A DNA stretch of 52,085 bases, from the NCBI RefSeq assembly GCF_013336795.1, contig NZ_JAAFZT010000012.1:121483-173567 (forward strand), given 5' to 3'. Made by a program: the position numbers and the translations under genes. The notes beneath the pieces are model-generated. The model was given only the letters and a program-made list of their open reading frames with translations, was not told where the DNA came from and did no database searches. Position 1 is the stretch's first letter. Each line of letters starts with the position of its first letter. This stretch comes from Alteripontixanthobacter muriae. GTDB lineage: Bacteria > Pseudomonadota > Alphaproteobacteria > Sphingomonadales > Sphingomonadaceae. Shown one piece after another: positions 9,518 through 19,268 of this stretch.

Positions 9518-10218
9518 AACGGTTCTACAGCGACGTCGGCGTCCGCCGCGACGATGGAGAGGACGGCGGCTGGCGCGTGCTGCTGGATGGCAGGCCGATC
9601 CGCACGCAAGGCGGACATCCGCAAGTAGTCCCTACCATGCAGCTTGCCGAAGCCATGGCGAGGGAATGGCGCGAGCAGGCAGAGGACATCGACCCCCGCA
9701 GCTTCCCGTTGCGCGATATGGCCGACCACGCAATCGATATAGTTCGTGCCGCTTCGAACCAGACGGTCGAAACCGTACTTGCCTTCGCCGAGACTGACAC
9801 TCTGGCCTATCGCGCCGATCCCGAAGACGCCTTGTTTGCCGAACAGCAGCGTATTTGGGAGCCACTGGTCGCAGCCTTGGAAGAGCGCGAGGGCATCACC
9901 ATGCCGCGCGTGTCGGGCATCGTGCATCGCCCGCTTGCACCCGCAACCGCCGAAAAGCTGCGGCGGCGATTGTCACGGATGGACGCGTTCACGCTGGCGG
10001 GTCTGCACAACCTTGCTGCGCTTGCTGCTTCGCTCACCATCGCTCTCGCGGTCGCGGACGATCAGATGGACGCGGAAGCGGGTTGGCATGCGTCGGAACT
10101 GGAAACGGATTGGCAAGCCCGCCTATGGGGCCGGGATGCCGAGGCAGAGGCCCGCAATGCATCACGTCATGCGGGTTTCATGAAGGCCGCGCAATTCCTG
10201 ACACTACTACGCAATTAA
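9514..10218 (+). CDS. ATP12-type F1-ATPase assembly chaperone
   Basis: A 234-residue ATP12 family protein, a chaperone for the F1 alpha subunit in mitochondria and alphaproteobacteria. Diagnostic segments are MKRFYSDVGV, WRVLLDGRPIRTQGG, LAEAMAREWREQ, DTLAYRAD and LHNLAALAASLTIALAV. The ATG at 9514 follows AAGAAGGAGCG and overlaps the previous stop. Its convergent neighbour is the Mla-type lipoprotein gene 32 bases away. Confidence 0.95.
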   Translation: MKRFYSDVGVRRDDGEDGGWRVLLDGRPIRTQGGHPQVVPTMQLAEAMAREWREQAEDIDPRSFPLRDMADHAIDIVRAASNQTVETVLAFAETDTLAYRADPEDALFAEQQRIWEPLVAALEEREGITMPRVSGIVHRPLAPATAEKLRRRLSRMDAFTLAGLHNLAALAASLTIALAVADDQMDAEAGWHASELETDWQARLWGRDAEAEARNASRHAGFMKAAQFLTLLRN

Positions 10219-10250
10219 AAGTTAACAGCGTCACGGGCGCAGCCTTCAGA

Positions 10251-10841
10251 TTACTGGATCCAGTCCGCCACCTGCGTGGCGACATCGTTCGCGGCCTGGT
10301 TCAGCGCCACGCCGACCGGCGCTGCTTCTGGCAAGGCGACAGGTACCACGCTTTCGAAGCGGCGCGTCTGGATCGCTTCGCCATTTATCTCGCGAATTGC
10401 GTCATACCGCACCATGACTGTCTGCGTCTGCGCATCGTAGCCGAATTCGCGGATAGCGCCGCGCAGTTGAACCTGCGGCGTGATCGAGGAATCGTCATTG
10501 TCGACGACGATCCGCCCCGAACGCTGGCGGATCGTTTCCGCCAGCAGATTCTGAAACAGGCGCGCCGGTCTTTCCACCCAGGTCGCGCCTTCCAGATAGG
10601 CGACATTCGTGTTGTCGATCTGCACCGGTACGCGATCGACAGCCAGCCTTTGCGGTGCCGTCGGTTCCTTGACGGCGATGGCGCTTTCCGGCGTGCCGGT
10701 GCTGATCGTGCCAGGGGTCGCCACGGTCAGAGGCGTCAGGGTCAGCAGGCTGTCGGGAACATCGGGACCGAAGCTGATGCAACCCGACAGCGCCAGTGCA
10801 CCGGCCACTGCCATGAAGGATGTTCTTGCGGGACGGATCAT
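10251..10841 (-). CDS. ABC-type transport auxiliary lipoprotein (PqiC/LptE-like fold family)
   Basis: A ~196-residue lipoprotein with a signal peptide ending in the lipobox LALSGC (Cys21 from the ATG at 10841). I prefer this start because AGGA lies 8 bases upstream; an ATG at 10859 adds six residues. The body contains ERPARLFQNLLAETI, GAIREFGY and an Ala-rich C-terminus, as in the ABC_trans_aux family linked to MCE transporters. It is last in the Mla-like cassette and probably acts in the periplasm or outer membrane, helping lipid transfer between envelope layers. Confidence 0.85.
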   Translation of the reverse strand: MIRPARTSFMAVAGALALSGCISFGPDVPDSLLTLTPLTVATPGTISTGTPESAIAVKEPTAPQRLAVDRVPVQIDNTNVAYLEGATWVERPARLFQNLLAETIRQRSGRIVVDNDDSSITPQVQLRGAIREFGYDAQTQTVMVRYDAIREINGEAIQTRRFESVVPVALPEAAPVGVALNQAANDVATQVADWIQ

Positions 10842-10911
10842 TCGTAGTGTCCTGTTCATGGCATTCTGCAGGTTTCGGCACGATTGCGCGCGAGGGGGCG
10901 TTCGGCCTGGA

Positions 10912-11886
10912 TCATTCATCGGGATCATAGGTGGGAAGATTCTGCCCGCCGATGAGAGACGAAACGCCCTCATTCTCGATCTTCTCCGTCACCTGCCGCA
11001 GTGCCCGGCTGGTTGCCCGCAAATCTTCCAGCGTGGCATTGGCGGCCGGAATTGTGCTCTGGCTCAATTGCTGTGCAGCGGGCTGCGCATCCTGCAAAGT
11101 CGCAGTGAGCGCTTCGGCGGCCTGATTGGCCGTGTTCAGCGTCTTGCGCACCTCGTCGGCCAATGCGGCACCCTCCTGGTTCAGCAAGCGGTCGGTGGAG
11201 TTCAGCACCCGGTCAGCCGATCCGGTTACCCGTTCGAACCCGACGAGTGCGTTGCTCGCCTCGCGAAGGGTGACCTGCAATTCGGCCAGCGTACGTTCCG
11301 TCTGCGGGGCAGTGTCCGCCAGCGCCTGCGATATCTCGTTCGTGTTCCGCAGAATTCCGGCGATTTCGCCCTGGTTGCTGTCGGAAAGCAGCATCGTCAG
11401 ACGCTCAGTCAAGGTGGCGAGGCGCTCCAGCAGCAGCGGCGCATTCGCGATGATCTCACCAAAACCGCCGGCCTTGGGCGGAATGACGGGCGCGCCTTCA
11501 GGGCAGGCAGTTGTTTCGCAGGTGATGGGCGGCGCATTGCGGCGCGCGCCGTCCAGCAGGATTGTGGAGACGCCAGTAAAGGAGCTTTGCAGCGTGGCCG
11601 TGGTTCCGACAAGAATGGCGGCATCCGGCTCGACCCTGATGCGCACGCGAACAAAACCCGGATCGTCTTCCCACAGGCGGATTTGGCTGACCTGACCGAT
11701 AGGCACCCCGGCAAAGGTCACTTCAGATCCGTTCGCCAGACCGGCCACGGACTGGTTGAAGAAGATGTCATATTCCTTCTGATCGGCCGTGCCCAGCCGC
11801 GCCAGCCAGACGATGAACAATGCCAGCAAACCCAGCAGGATGAGGGTGACGGCGCCGACCCATACGTGATTTGCCCGTGTTTCCAT
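10912..11886 (-). CDS. mlaD: MCE-domain substrate-binding protein (MlaD-like)
   Basis: A 324-residue protein with one N-terminal transmembrane helix (VTLILLGLLALFIVWLARLG, ~residues 13-32). An MCE domain (~38-120: FAGVPIGQVSQIRL, LQSSFTGVSTILLDG) follows, then a long Ala/Leu/Thr-rich coiled-coil-like region to the end. MCE proteins form hexameric rings that bind phospholipids in the periplasm. It is longer than E. coli MlaD because of the helical extension, as in other alphaproteobacterial MCE proteins. It starts 8 bases after the ATPase gene. Confidence 0.93.
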   Translation of the reverse strand: METRANHVWVGAVTLILLGLLALFIVWLARLGTADQKEYDIFFNQSVAGLANGSEVTFAGVPIGQVSQIRLWEDDPGFVRVRIRVEPDAAILVGTTATLQSSFTGVSTILLDGARRNAPPITCETTACPEGAPVIPPKAGGFGEIIANAPLLLERLATLTERLTMLLSDSNQGEIAGILRNTNEISQALADTAPQTERTLAELQVTLREASNALVGFERVTGSADRVLNSTDRLLNQEGAALADEVRKTLNTANQAAEALTATLQDAQPAAQQLSQSTIPAANATLEDLRATSRALRQVTEKIENEGVSSLIGGQNLPTYDPDE

Positions 11887-11894
11887 TATCTGTC

Positions 11895-12824
11895 CTATGC
11901 CCCACCTTGCGCGGGATTGTCCATCGCAGGCGTATCCGCCTCCGGGCCGGCAGCCCGGGCGATGCGGGCCTGTTCACGTTCCTGGCTGGCCTGCGCGGCA
12001 CGCCCGCGCGGACCGTTGAAATATTCCTGAATCCACGGATGATCGAGAGCAAGTAGTTCGTCGATCGTGCCGACCGCGATGACTTTCCGGTCAGCCAGCA
12101 CCGCAACCCTGTCGCAGATTTCGTAAAGAGTATCGAGGTCGTGCGTGATCAGGAAAACCGTCAGTCCTAGCGTCTCCTGCAGTTCGCGCGTCAGCCGGTC
12201 GAATGCAGCCGCACCCACCGGGTCCAGCCCCGCCGTCGGCTCGTCCAGGAACAGCAGTTCGGGGTCGAGGGCCAAGGCACGGGCAAGGCCCGCGCGCTTC
12301 CGCATGCCGCCCGACAATTCGTTGGGATATTTGGCCACTGCTTCTTCGGGCAGGCCCGAGAGAATCACTTTGTACCGGGCGATTTCGTGGCGCAGGTCGG
12401 TTTCGATATCAGGATAGAACTGCTTGAGCGGAACCTCGACGTTTTCACCCACGGTAAGCGTCGAAAATAGCGCGCCGCCCTGGAACAAAACGCCCCAGCG
12501 GCTGCGGACGCCCACTTCCTCATCAGGCTCGGCGTCGGTCATCGACCTGCCCAGAACCTCGATTTCACCCGCTGTCGGGTTCTGCAATCCGATGATGGAG
12601 CGCATCAGGACCGATTTACCAGTGCCGGACCCGCCGACGATGCCGAGAATCTCCCCGCGGTTGACCTTGAGTTCCAGATCCTCGTGAATGCACTGCTTGC
12701 CGAAACGGTTCGTCAGGCCGCGCACCACGATAGGGTGCTCGCCGCGGAACCTCGCATGTGGGCTGCCGGGTTGCACATCGTGCTGCAGTTCATTGTCGGC
12801 GGAGGTGAAATCGCTGTCCATCAT
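11895..12824 (-). CDS. mlaF: Mla-type ABC transporter ATPase
   Basis: A 309-residue ABC ATPase. Walker A is GGSGTGKS (residues 64-71), the ABC signature is LSGGMRKR, and Walker B is LLFLDEPTAGLD followed by the switch His in FLITHDLDTL. The signature GGM(R/Q)KR is characteristic of MlaF/retrograde lipid transporters. The ~40-residue C-terminal tail is Ala/Arg/Glu-rich. The ATG overlaps the permease stop by 4 bases. Confidence 0.95.
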   Translation of the reverse strand: MMDSDFTSADNELQHDVQPGSPHARFRGEHPIVVRGLTNRFGKQCIHEDLELKVNRGEILGIVGGSGTGKSVLMRSIIGLQNPTAGEIEVLGRSMTDAEPDEEVGVRSRWGVLFQGGALFSTLTVGENVEVPLKQFYPDIETDLRHEIARYKVILSGLPEEAVAKYPNELSGGMRKRAGLARALALDPELLFLDEPTAGLDPVGAAAFDRLTRELQETLGLTVFLITHDLDTLYEICDRVAVLADRKVIAVGTIDELLALDHPWIQEYFNGPRGRAAQASQEREQARIARAAGPEADTPAMDNPAQGGA

Positions 12825-13951
12825 GCCCAGCCCACCTTGGTGAAGAACACGGCGAAGAAGGCGTCGAGGACGATGACCATGAAGATCGCCTGCACCACGG
12901 CCTTAGTCGTGCGCAGGCCGACCTGTTCGGAATTGTCCTTCACCTGCATGCCCTGATAGCAGCCGGCAATACCGACGATCAGGCCGAAAACCGGCGCCTT
13001 TGCCAACCCGACCCAAAGATCGTAGATCGGCACCACTTCCTGAATGCGGGCGAGGAATGTCAGGAAAGGAATGCCAAGCGTCAGATCGGCGATGAACGCA
13101 CCGCCAATAATCGCCATGACCGCGGCATAGAAGCCGAGCAGCGGCATCATCAGGAAAGCGGCGAGGATGCGTGGGACGATCAGAGCCTCCATCGGCGAAA
13201 TACCGATCGTCCGCATCGCGTCCACTTCCTCCGTCAGCTTCATGGTCCCGATCTGCGCGGCAAACGCGCTGCCCGAACGGCCGGCGATCATGATGGCGGT
13301 CATCAAGACGCCGAGTTCGCGCAGGTTGAGGCGACCGGTCAGATTGATCGTGTAGATTTCGGCACCGAACTGCCGCAACTGCACCGCACCTTGCTGCGCG
13401 ACCACGATGCCGATTAGAAAGCTCATCAAGCCGACGATCGGTAGCGACGCAACACCGACCAACTCCATCTGACGTACCAGCGCCTTGCCGCGAAAACGGC
13501 GCGGATGCAGGATGAGCGTGCCGAAGCTCGCCATCAGTGCACCGATGAACGCGATCAGGCCCTTTATGCCGCCGCCAAATTCGAAGACGCCCTCACCCAC
13601 CGTTTCGGGCACGCGGGCCAATGTGACGGGGCGTTCGGGCCGGACATTCGCTTCTCCGCCCGCGCTGGGCCCAACGGCTTTCATCAGCCGGCTCGCACGC
13701 TCGTCCGCTCCGACGACCTCGGCACCATGCTTCTGAGCAAGGCTGCAGGCGACATAGGCCCCTACGGTGTCGATTTCCGTCACGCCGGAAAGGTCTACGG
13801 TGGAGACGGAGCCGTTGATGCTGCGCAAGTCCCGGTCGACCCCGCCGATCGTGGAGACCAGATAGGGCCCCGTCAAGAGCAGCCGCGCACCGGTGCTTTC
13901 GCTGCCGTGGCTGCGCTCGTCTTCCAGCGAAAAGTGTGCCCCGCTCTGCAT
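12821..13951 (-). CDS. mlaE: Mla-type permease with N-terminal STAS domain
   Basis: A 376-residue protein in which residues ~1-115 resemble a STAS (MlaB-like) domain ([20 protein letters not shown]). The remainder is an MlaE permease: about five membrane helices with the signature [20 protein letters not shown] and [19 protein letters not shown]. coli encodes the STAS part separately as MlaB. The gene is first in the cassette and divergent from valS across 81 bases, so the cassette promoter must lie in that gap. Confidence 0.94.
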   Translation of the reverse strand: MQSGAHFSLEDERSHGSESTGARLLLTGPYLVSTIGGVDRDLRSINGSVSTVDLSGVTEIDTVGAYVACSLAQKHGAEVVGADERASRLMKAVGPSAGGEANVRPERPVTLARVPETVGEGVFEFGGGIKGLIAFIGALMASFGTLILHPRRFRGKALVRQMELVGVASLPIVGLMSFLIGIVVAQQGAVQLRQFGAEIYTINLTGRLNLRELGVLMTAIMIAGRSGSAFAAQIGTMKLTEEVDAMRTIGISPMEALIVPRILAAFLMMPLLGFYAAVMAIIGGAFIADLTLGIPFLTFLARIQEVVPIYDLWVGLAKAPVFGLIVGIAGCYQGMQVKDNSEQVGLRTTKAVVQAIFMVIVLDAFFAVFFTKVGWA

Positions 13952-14032
13952 CTCTCAGGCGATATGTCCGCAAAACGCGCTGCCGACAAGCCGTTGCGCC
14001 AAATCAATCCCGCTGGCAAAGGCACTTTTGCC

Positions 14033-16690
14033 ATGAACGACACCACTTCCCCGCTCGACACGACCTTCGACCCCGCCGCGATCGAGGCGCGCTGGTTTGC
14101 CCATTGGGAGGATAACGGCCTGTTCCGCCCAGCCCGTCCCGATGCCGAGCCGTTCACCATCGTGAACCCCCCGCCGAACGTGACGGGATCGCTGCATATT
14201 GGTCATGCGCTGGATAATACGTTGCAGGACATCATGGTTCGCTACGAACGGCTGCGCGGAAAGGATGCATTGTGGGTCGTGGGCATGGACCATGCCGGCA
14301 TCGCCACGCAGATGGTGGTGGAGCGTGAACTGGAGAAGAGCCAGGACAAGCGCACCAATTACTCGCGTGAGGATTTCATCGCCAAGGTCTGGGACTGGAA
14401 GGCGGAGAGCGGCGGCACCATCACGCGCCAGCTGCGGCGCCTCGGCTGTTCGATGGACTGGAGCCGCGAGCAGTTCACCATGGACCCGCATTTCACCCGG
14501 GCGGTGGTCAAGGTATTCGTCGACCTGCACAGGAAGGGCTTGATCTACCGCGACAAGCGGCTGGTGAACTGGGACCCCAAGCTCAAGACCGCGATTTCCG
14601 ATCTCGAGGTGGAAACGCGGGATGTGAACGGCCAGTTCTGGCACTTCACTTATCCGCTGGCCAACGGGTCCGGCAACGTTTCGGTGGCGACGACACGGCC
14701 TGAAACCATGCTGGCGGACATGGCCGTGGCCGTGCATCCGGACGATCCGCGCTATGCCGAATTGCTGAAGAACAAGGCGACGATCCGCCTGCCGATCACC
14801 GGGCGCGAAGTGCCGATCGTGGCCGACGAACATGCCGATCCGGAACTGGGATCGGGTGCGGTCAAGATCACCCCTGGTCACGATTTTAACGATTTCGAAG
14901 TCGGCAAGCGCGCCGGCATCGCCGCTGGCGACATGCTCAACATGCTGGATGCGGAAGGCCGCGTGGTGCAGACGGCGGACGGATTGGTGCCGGACGAACT
15001 GATCGGTATGGACCGCTTCGCGGCGCGCAAGCGCATAGTCGGGATGATGGACGAAGCAGGTCTGCTCGAACGCACCGACGATCGCGTGATCGCCACGCCT
15101 TTTGGTGACCGGGGCGGCGTGGTGATCGAACCCTGGCTGACCGATCAATGGTATGTCGACGCCGAGGCTTTGGCCGAAGCGCCTATGCAGGCCGTTCGCG
15201 ATCGCCGGATCGAAATCGTCCCGAAAAGCTGGGAGAAGACCTTCTTCAACTGGATGGAGAACATCCAGCCCTGGTGCGTCAGCCGCCAATTGTGGTGGGG
15301 CCATCGCATCCCGGCGTGGTTCGACGGAGACGGAAACGTCTTTGTCGCCGAAACAGAGACGGAGGCGCAGGCGCAGGCCGGTGAAGGCGTTTCCCTGACG
15401 CAGGATCCGGACGTTCTCGACACCTGGTTCTCATCGGCTTTGTGGCCTTTTGCAACCCTTGGCTGGCCCGACGACACGGCCATGCTGGCGAAACACTACC
15501 CCAACGATCTGCTGATCTCCGGCTTCGATATCCTGTTCTTCTGGGATGCCCGGATGGCGATGCAGGGCCTGCAGTTCATGGACGAAGTGCCCTGGAAGCG
15601 GCTGTATCTGCACGGGCTGGTGCGCGCCGCCGATGGGCAGAAGATGTCGAAATCCAAAGGTAATGTCGTCGATCCGCTGGGGCTGATCGACCGGTTTGGC
15701 GCCGATGCCTTGCGCTTCTTCATGGCGGCGATGGAAAGCCAGGGCCGGGACGTCAAAATGGACGAAAGCCGGCTTGAGGGCTATCGCAATTTCGCGACGA
15801 AGCTTTGGAATGCCACCCGTTTCTGCCAGTCGCACGGGATCGAGGCGAGCGAGCAGATCGCAGCTCCGACGGCCAATTCAGCAGTCAATCGCTGGATCGT
15901 CGGCGAAGTCGTCGACACTTTGGCGGCATTGGAAGGGGCCCTGGCCGACCTGCGCTTCGATGCGGCGGCGAACACGGTCTATCACTTTGTCTGGGACCGG
16001 TTCTGCGACTGGTATCTGGAACTGATCAAGCCTGCGCAAGGCAGCACCATCGACGAGGAAACCCGCATGGTCGCGGGATGGGTGCTCGACCAGATCTACG
16101 TAATGCTGCATCCATTCATGCCGTTCATCACCGAAGAACTCTGGTCGAAACAGGGGAATCGCGGCGATTACCCGCTGATCACCGCGAAATGGCCCGAACC
16201 CGCGGCCGGTGTCGATGCGGAAGCCAAGCGTCAGGTGGAATGGCTGATCAGTCTGACCGGAGCGCTTCGTGCTGCCAAGAACGAGCTGGGCATCCCTCCC
16301 GGCGCGAAGCTGGAGGCGTATGTTGCCGCGCCCGGCGATCTAGCCCGGCAGGTCATGACAGAAAACAGGGCGGCGCTGGAACGCCTCGCGCGCTTGTCCA
16401 AAATTCATGTGCTTGCAGCGCCCGATGGTCCGGCGATGCAGGTCATGGCCGGTTCGGATGTGTTCGTGATCCCGCTTGAAGGGGTGATCGATATTGCAGC
16501 GGAAAAGGCGCGCCTGAACAAGGCGCTGCAAAATGCCGAGAAGGAAGTCGGCAGTTTGGCAAAGCGTCTCGAGAACCCGAAATTCGTCGAGAAGGCAAAG
16601 CCCGAAGCGGTGAAAAAGGCGCAAGCGGACATGGAGCACCACGCGAGCGAAGCCGACCGCCTTCGTGCAGCCCTCGCCCGCCTCGGCTGA
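14033..16690 (+). CDS. valS: valyl-tRNA synthetase
   Basis: An 885-residue class I synthetase charging tRNA(Val). The HIGH motif is in [12 protein letters not shown] (residues 55-58) and KMSKS is at residue 537 onward in [14 protein letters not shown]. The connective editing domain carries [19 protein letters not shown]. The C-terminal coiled coil contains [22 protein letters not shown]. The frame stays open well upstream, but the family start is the ATG at 14033 ([19 protein letters not shown]), with AAAGG ten bases before it. Confidence 0.98.
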   Translation: MNDTTSPLDTTFDPAAIEARWFAHWEDNGLFRPARPDAEPFTIVNPPPNVTGSLHIGHALDNTLQDIMVRYERLRGKDALWVVGMDHAGIATQMVVERELEKSQDKRTNYSREDFIAKVWDWKAESGGTITRQLRRLGCSMDWSREQFTMDPHFTRAVVKVFVDLHRKGLIYRDKRLVNWDPKLKTAISDLEVETRDVNGQFWHFTYPLANGSGNVSVATTRPETMLADMAVAVHPDDPRYAELLKNKATIRLPITGREVPIVADEHADPELGSGAVKITPGHDFNDFEVGKRAGIAAGDMLNMLDAEGRVVQTADGLVPDELIGMDRFAARKRIVGMMDEAGLLERTDDRVIATPFGDRGGVVIEPWLTDQWYVDAEALAEAPMQAVRDRRIEIVPKSWEKTFFNWMENIQPWCVSRQLWWGHRIPAWFDGDGNVFVAETETEAQAQAGEGVSLTQDPDVLDTWFSSALWPFATLGWPDDTAMLAKHYPNDLLISGFDILFFWDARMAMQGLQFMDEVPWKRLYLHGLVRAADGQKMSKSKGNVVDPLGLIDRFGADALRFFMAAMESQGRDVKMDESRLEGYRNFATKLWNATRFCQSHGIEASEQIAAPTANSAVNRWIVGEVVDTLAALEGALADLRFDAAANTVYHFVWDRFCDWYLELIKPAQGSTIDEETRMVAGWVLDQIYVMLHPFMPFITEELWSKQGNRGDYPLITAKWPEPAAGVDAEAKRQVEWLISLTGALRAAKNELGIPPGAKLEAYVAAPGDLARQVMTENRAALERLARLSKIHVLAAPDGPAMQVMAGSDVFVIPLEGVIDIAAEKARLNKALQNAEKEVGSLAKRLENPKFVEKAKPEAVKKAQADMEHHASEADRLRAALARLG

Positions 16691-16723
16691 TCCGGGACGA
16701 TCCGCAACGATGCCATTTCTGCC

Positions 16724-17470
16724 ATGACTCTGATCCTTGCAACTATCACGCCGGGCAAAGCGGAAATCTTCGCATCGGTGCAAGGCGAAGGTCCGTCTGC
16801 CGGTGTGCCCTGCACTTTCATGCGCCTGTCGCGGTGCAATCTGGCCTGCGTCTGGTGCGACACCGCATATACCTGGCACTTCGATGGCGATGATCGCCCG
16901 CATCGCGGCGGAGGAACCTTCGCCCGCGCGCCCAACCAGTTACGCATGGACGAAGCGGAAGTGGCGGATCTTGTCGCCAGCCTGGGTCAGCAAAGGCTCG
17001 TCATCACCGGCGGAGAACCGCTTTTGCAGGCCCCTGCCCTGACCCGCGTTCTGGATGTGCTACAAAGCCGCTTGACGGGTTTGTTCGTCGAAGTGGAAAG
17101 CAACGGCACCACGAAAGCGCCGCCCGCGCTCGACGCCTTTATCGGACAGTACAACATCAGCCCCAAGCTCTCGCACAGCGGCAATCCTGCCGACCTCGCG
17201 CTGATACCCGAGCGCCTGCGCAGCTATGCCGCAGACCCCCGCGCGTGGTTCAAATTTGTCGTCGCCACTCCTGACGACGTGACCGAAGCCGCGATGATAG
17301 TGGAGCAGCATGCCATATCGCCCGAAAGAGTCTTCCTCATGCCGGAAGGGACGGACAGCGCGACCATTCGTCAGCGCGAGGAATGGCTGGTGCCATTGTG
17401 CCTCCAGCACGGCTTCCGGCTAAGCGACCGATTGCACATCCATCTGTTCGGGGACGAGCGCGGCACCTGA
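16724..17470 (+). CDS. queE: 7-carboxy-7-deazaguanine synthase (radical SAM)
   Basis: A 248-residue radical SAM enzyme that contracts 6-carboxytetrahydropterin to 7-carboxy-7-deazaguanine in queuosine/preQ0 synthesis. The cluster motif CX3CX2C is present as Cys38, Cys42 and Cys45 (RCNLACVWCD). EIFASVQGEGPSAG precedes it, and ITGGEPLLQ and VEVESNGT follow. No other que genes are in the window. It converges on the HerA-like gene 22 bases away. Confidence 0.95.
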   Translation: MTLILATITPGKAEIFASVQGEGPSAGVPCTFMRLSRCNLACVWCDTAYTWHFDGDDRPHRGGGTFARAPNQLRMDEAEVADLVASLGQQRLVITGGEPLLQAPALTRVLDVLQSRLTGLFVEVESNGTTKAPPALDAFIGQYNISPKLSHSGNPADLALIPERLRSYAADPRAWFKFVVATPDDVTEAAMIVEQHAISPERVFLMPEGTDSATIRQREEWLVPLCLQHGFRLSDRLHIHLFGDERGT

Positions 17471-17478
17471 CCGCGCTC
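17456..17478. terminator. hairpin between convergent queE and herA-like genes
   Basis: Inverted repeat GAGCGCGG / CCGCGCTC with a 7-base loop spans the queE stop codon. It lacks T tracts, so its role as a bidirectional terminator is tentative. Confidence 0.3.
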
Positions 17479-17492
17479 GCGCACGCCCAAGG

Positions 17493-19187
17493 CTACTTAC
17501 CCTGCGAACGCCAACGCTGCACGATGCGCTGCACCGCTTCTTCCTCGCCGCCGGTTTCGCGCCAGAGTTCGACGAAGCTCGGGTCTTCGGAAGCCGGGCG
17601 CTTGACCTCGTCCAGATTGTCAAAGCTGACCCGGATGGGAATGGCCACACCCTCGCCGCAGATGATGCATTCGCGGTTTCGGAGTGCCGGGATGGAATCG
17701 AGGAAGCCGCGCGCGCCTTCGGGCATGGCGGCTTTCACAAAGGCCTGATCCCTGTCGTTGTTGAGGCGCATCGAGATGATGGTGCCGCATTGCGACAGCA
17801 CGCCTTCGGCAAGGTCTGAAGGCCGCTGCGTGATCAGACCCAGCGAAATCCCGTATTTACGGCCTTCCTTGGCGATGCGGCTGAGAATCTTGCCGACAGA
17901 ATTTTCATCGGCGTTCTTCTCGTTCGGAACATATCGATGCGCTTCTTCGCAGACCAGCAGGACCGGACGAGTCTTTTCCTCGCGGCCCCAGATTGCGAAA
18001 TCGAATGTCAGTCGGGCGAGGACTGCCACAACGGTTGCCGTGATATCTGACGGAACGCCCGAGACGTCGACGATGGAAATCGGCTTTCCGTCGCTCGGCA
18101 TGCGGAACACCTTGCTGATGAAATCGCCCATGGTGTCGCCCACCAGCATGCCCGAGAACATGAACTGGTAACGAGGGTCGGCCTTCAATTCGTCCAGCTT
18201 GTTCCTGATGCGCATATAGGGCGCGCTGGAGTTCGACTTGTCCAGCTTGCCCATTTCATTTTGAATTTCATTGCCGAGGTCTGACAGCAAATAGGGGATC
18301 GGCGAATCGACGGTGATCTTGCCCATCTGTTCGGCGAGGCGGTTCTTGCTGCGCGCCTTCAGCAGGCACTTGGCCAATATATCCATGTCGATCTGGCGTT
18401 CGTTGCCGTTGCTCGACAAAAGAACCTCGCAATGCTCCTCGAAATTCATCAGCCAGTAGGGCAGCTGCAGATTGTTGACATCCAGGATCAAGCCGTTGCT
18501 GCGGAAAGCCGCCGAATACTCGCCATGAGGGTCGATCATCACGATGTGACCCTGCGGCGCGGCCTCGCAGATGCGGTGCAGGATAAGCGCGGCGCTGGTC
18601 GACTTGCCGGTCCCGGTCGAACCCAGCAGCGCGAAATGCTTGCCCAGCATGGCATCGATGTAGAGACCTGCGCGAATGTCCTTCGTCGGGTAGACAGTGC
18701 CGATCTGGATATTCGAGCGGCCGTCGCTGGCGTAAATCTGCTTCAGATCTTCCGTGGTAGCGGGGAAAATGAGCGCACCCGGAACCGGATAACGGGTGAC
18801 GCCCCGGCGGAAACCGTGAATGCGCCCGGTCAGCTTTTCCTCCTGCCCTTCGCCGAGAAAATCGATATCGGCGATGACGCCGCCATTCGCGCGGCGGTCC
18901 TGCCGCTGGTTGCGCACGCTGGCGAGCAGCCAGCTGTTGCCAACACGTATCTTGATCTGCGATCCGACCTGCCCTGCTAGCGCGATGGACGGATCGGCAT
19001 CCTCCATGCACTGGTTCAGCCGTTCAAGGTCGAGAGCGATCTGCGAACCGGAACCGGCGATTTCGAGAACGACACCGATCGGCTGTGCCGCATTTTCGGC
19101 ACTCATTTCCTCGGCGATGCGACTGTCCTGCGCCTCAGCGCTTGTGCCAGTAAGATTCTTCGTCGCCATATCGTTCATAGCTGTCAT
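17493..19187 (-). CDS. HerA-like ATPase (DUF87/FtsK-HerA fold)
   Basis: A ~564-residue hexameric ATPase/translocase of the HerA family. Residues ~35-165 form a HAS-barrel-like beta domain. Walker A is LLGSTGTGKST, followed by IVMIDPHGEY. The Walker B-like segment is PVLLVCEEAHRYVP, then RKYGISLGLITQRPSDLAE. HerA works with the NurA nuclease in DNA end resection in archaea; bacterial homologues also occur in defence and repair systems. No NurA or other nuclease partner is adjacent. I chose the ATG at 19187; ATGs at 19205 and 19178 are alternatives. Confidence 0.88.
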   Translation of the reverse strand: MTAMNDMATKNLTGTSAEAQDSRIAEEMSAENAAQPIGVVLEIAGSGSQIALDLERLNQCMEDADPSIALAGQVGSQIKIRVGNSWLLASVRNQRQDRRANGGVIADIDFLGEGQEEKLTGRIHGFRRGVTRYPVPGALIFPATTEDLKQIYASDGRSNIQIGTVYPTKDIRAGLYIDAMLGKHFALLGSTGTGKSTSAALILHRICEAAPQGHIVMIDPHGEYSAAFRSNGLILDVNNLQLPYWLMNFEEHCEVLLSSNGNERQIDMDILAKCLLKARSKNRLAEQMGKITVDSPIPYLLSDLGNEIQNEMGKLDKSNSSAPYMRIRNKLDELKADPRYQFMFSGMLVGDTMGDFISKVFRMPSDGKPISIVDVSGVPSDITATVVAVLARLTFDFAIWGREEKTRPVLLVCEEAHRYVPNEKNADENSVGKILSRIAKEGRKYGISLGLITQRPSDLAEGVLSQCGTIISMRLNNDRDQAFVKAAMPEGARGFLDSIPALRNRECIICGEGVAIPIRVSFDNLDEVKRPASEDPSFVELWRETGGEEEAVQRIVQRWRSQGK

Positions 19188-19268
19188 GCGCCCCCGTTTG
19201 GTCATCTTGGGGAATAAGGCTGCGATGGTTAAGAAGCGGTCAATTGCAGCTCCGCCGCATCGAGAGGC

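Noticed and set aside
13505-14032. Upstream extension of the valS reading frame
   Set aside because: The frame is open, but the sequence is antisense to the Mla permease and has no synthetase homology. The family start is at 14033.
19229-19243. TTAA-N7-TCAA resembling a CtrA box before the HerA-like gene
   Set aside because: It has a mismatch in a core base, there is no contextual reason for CtrA control, and chance occurrence is likely.
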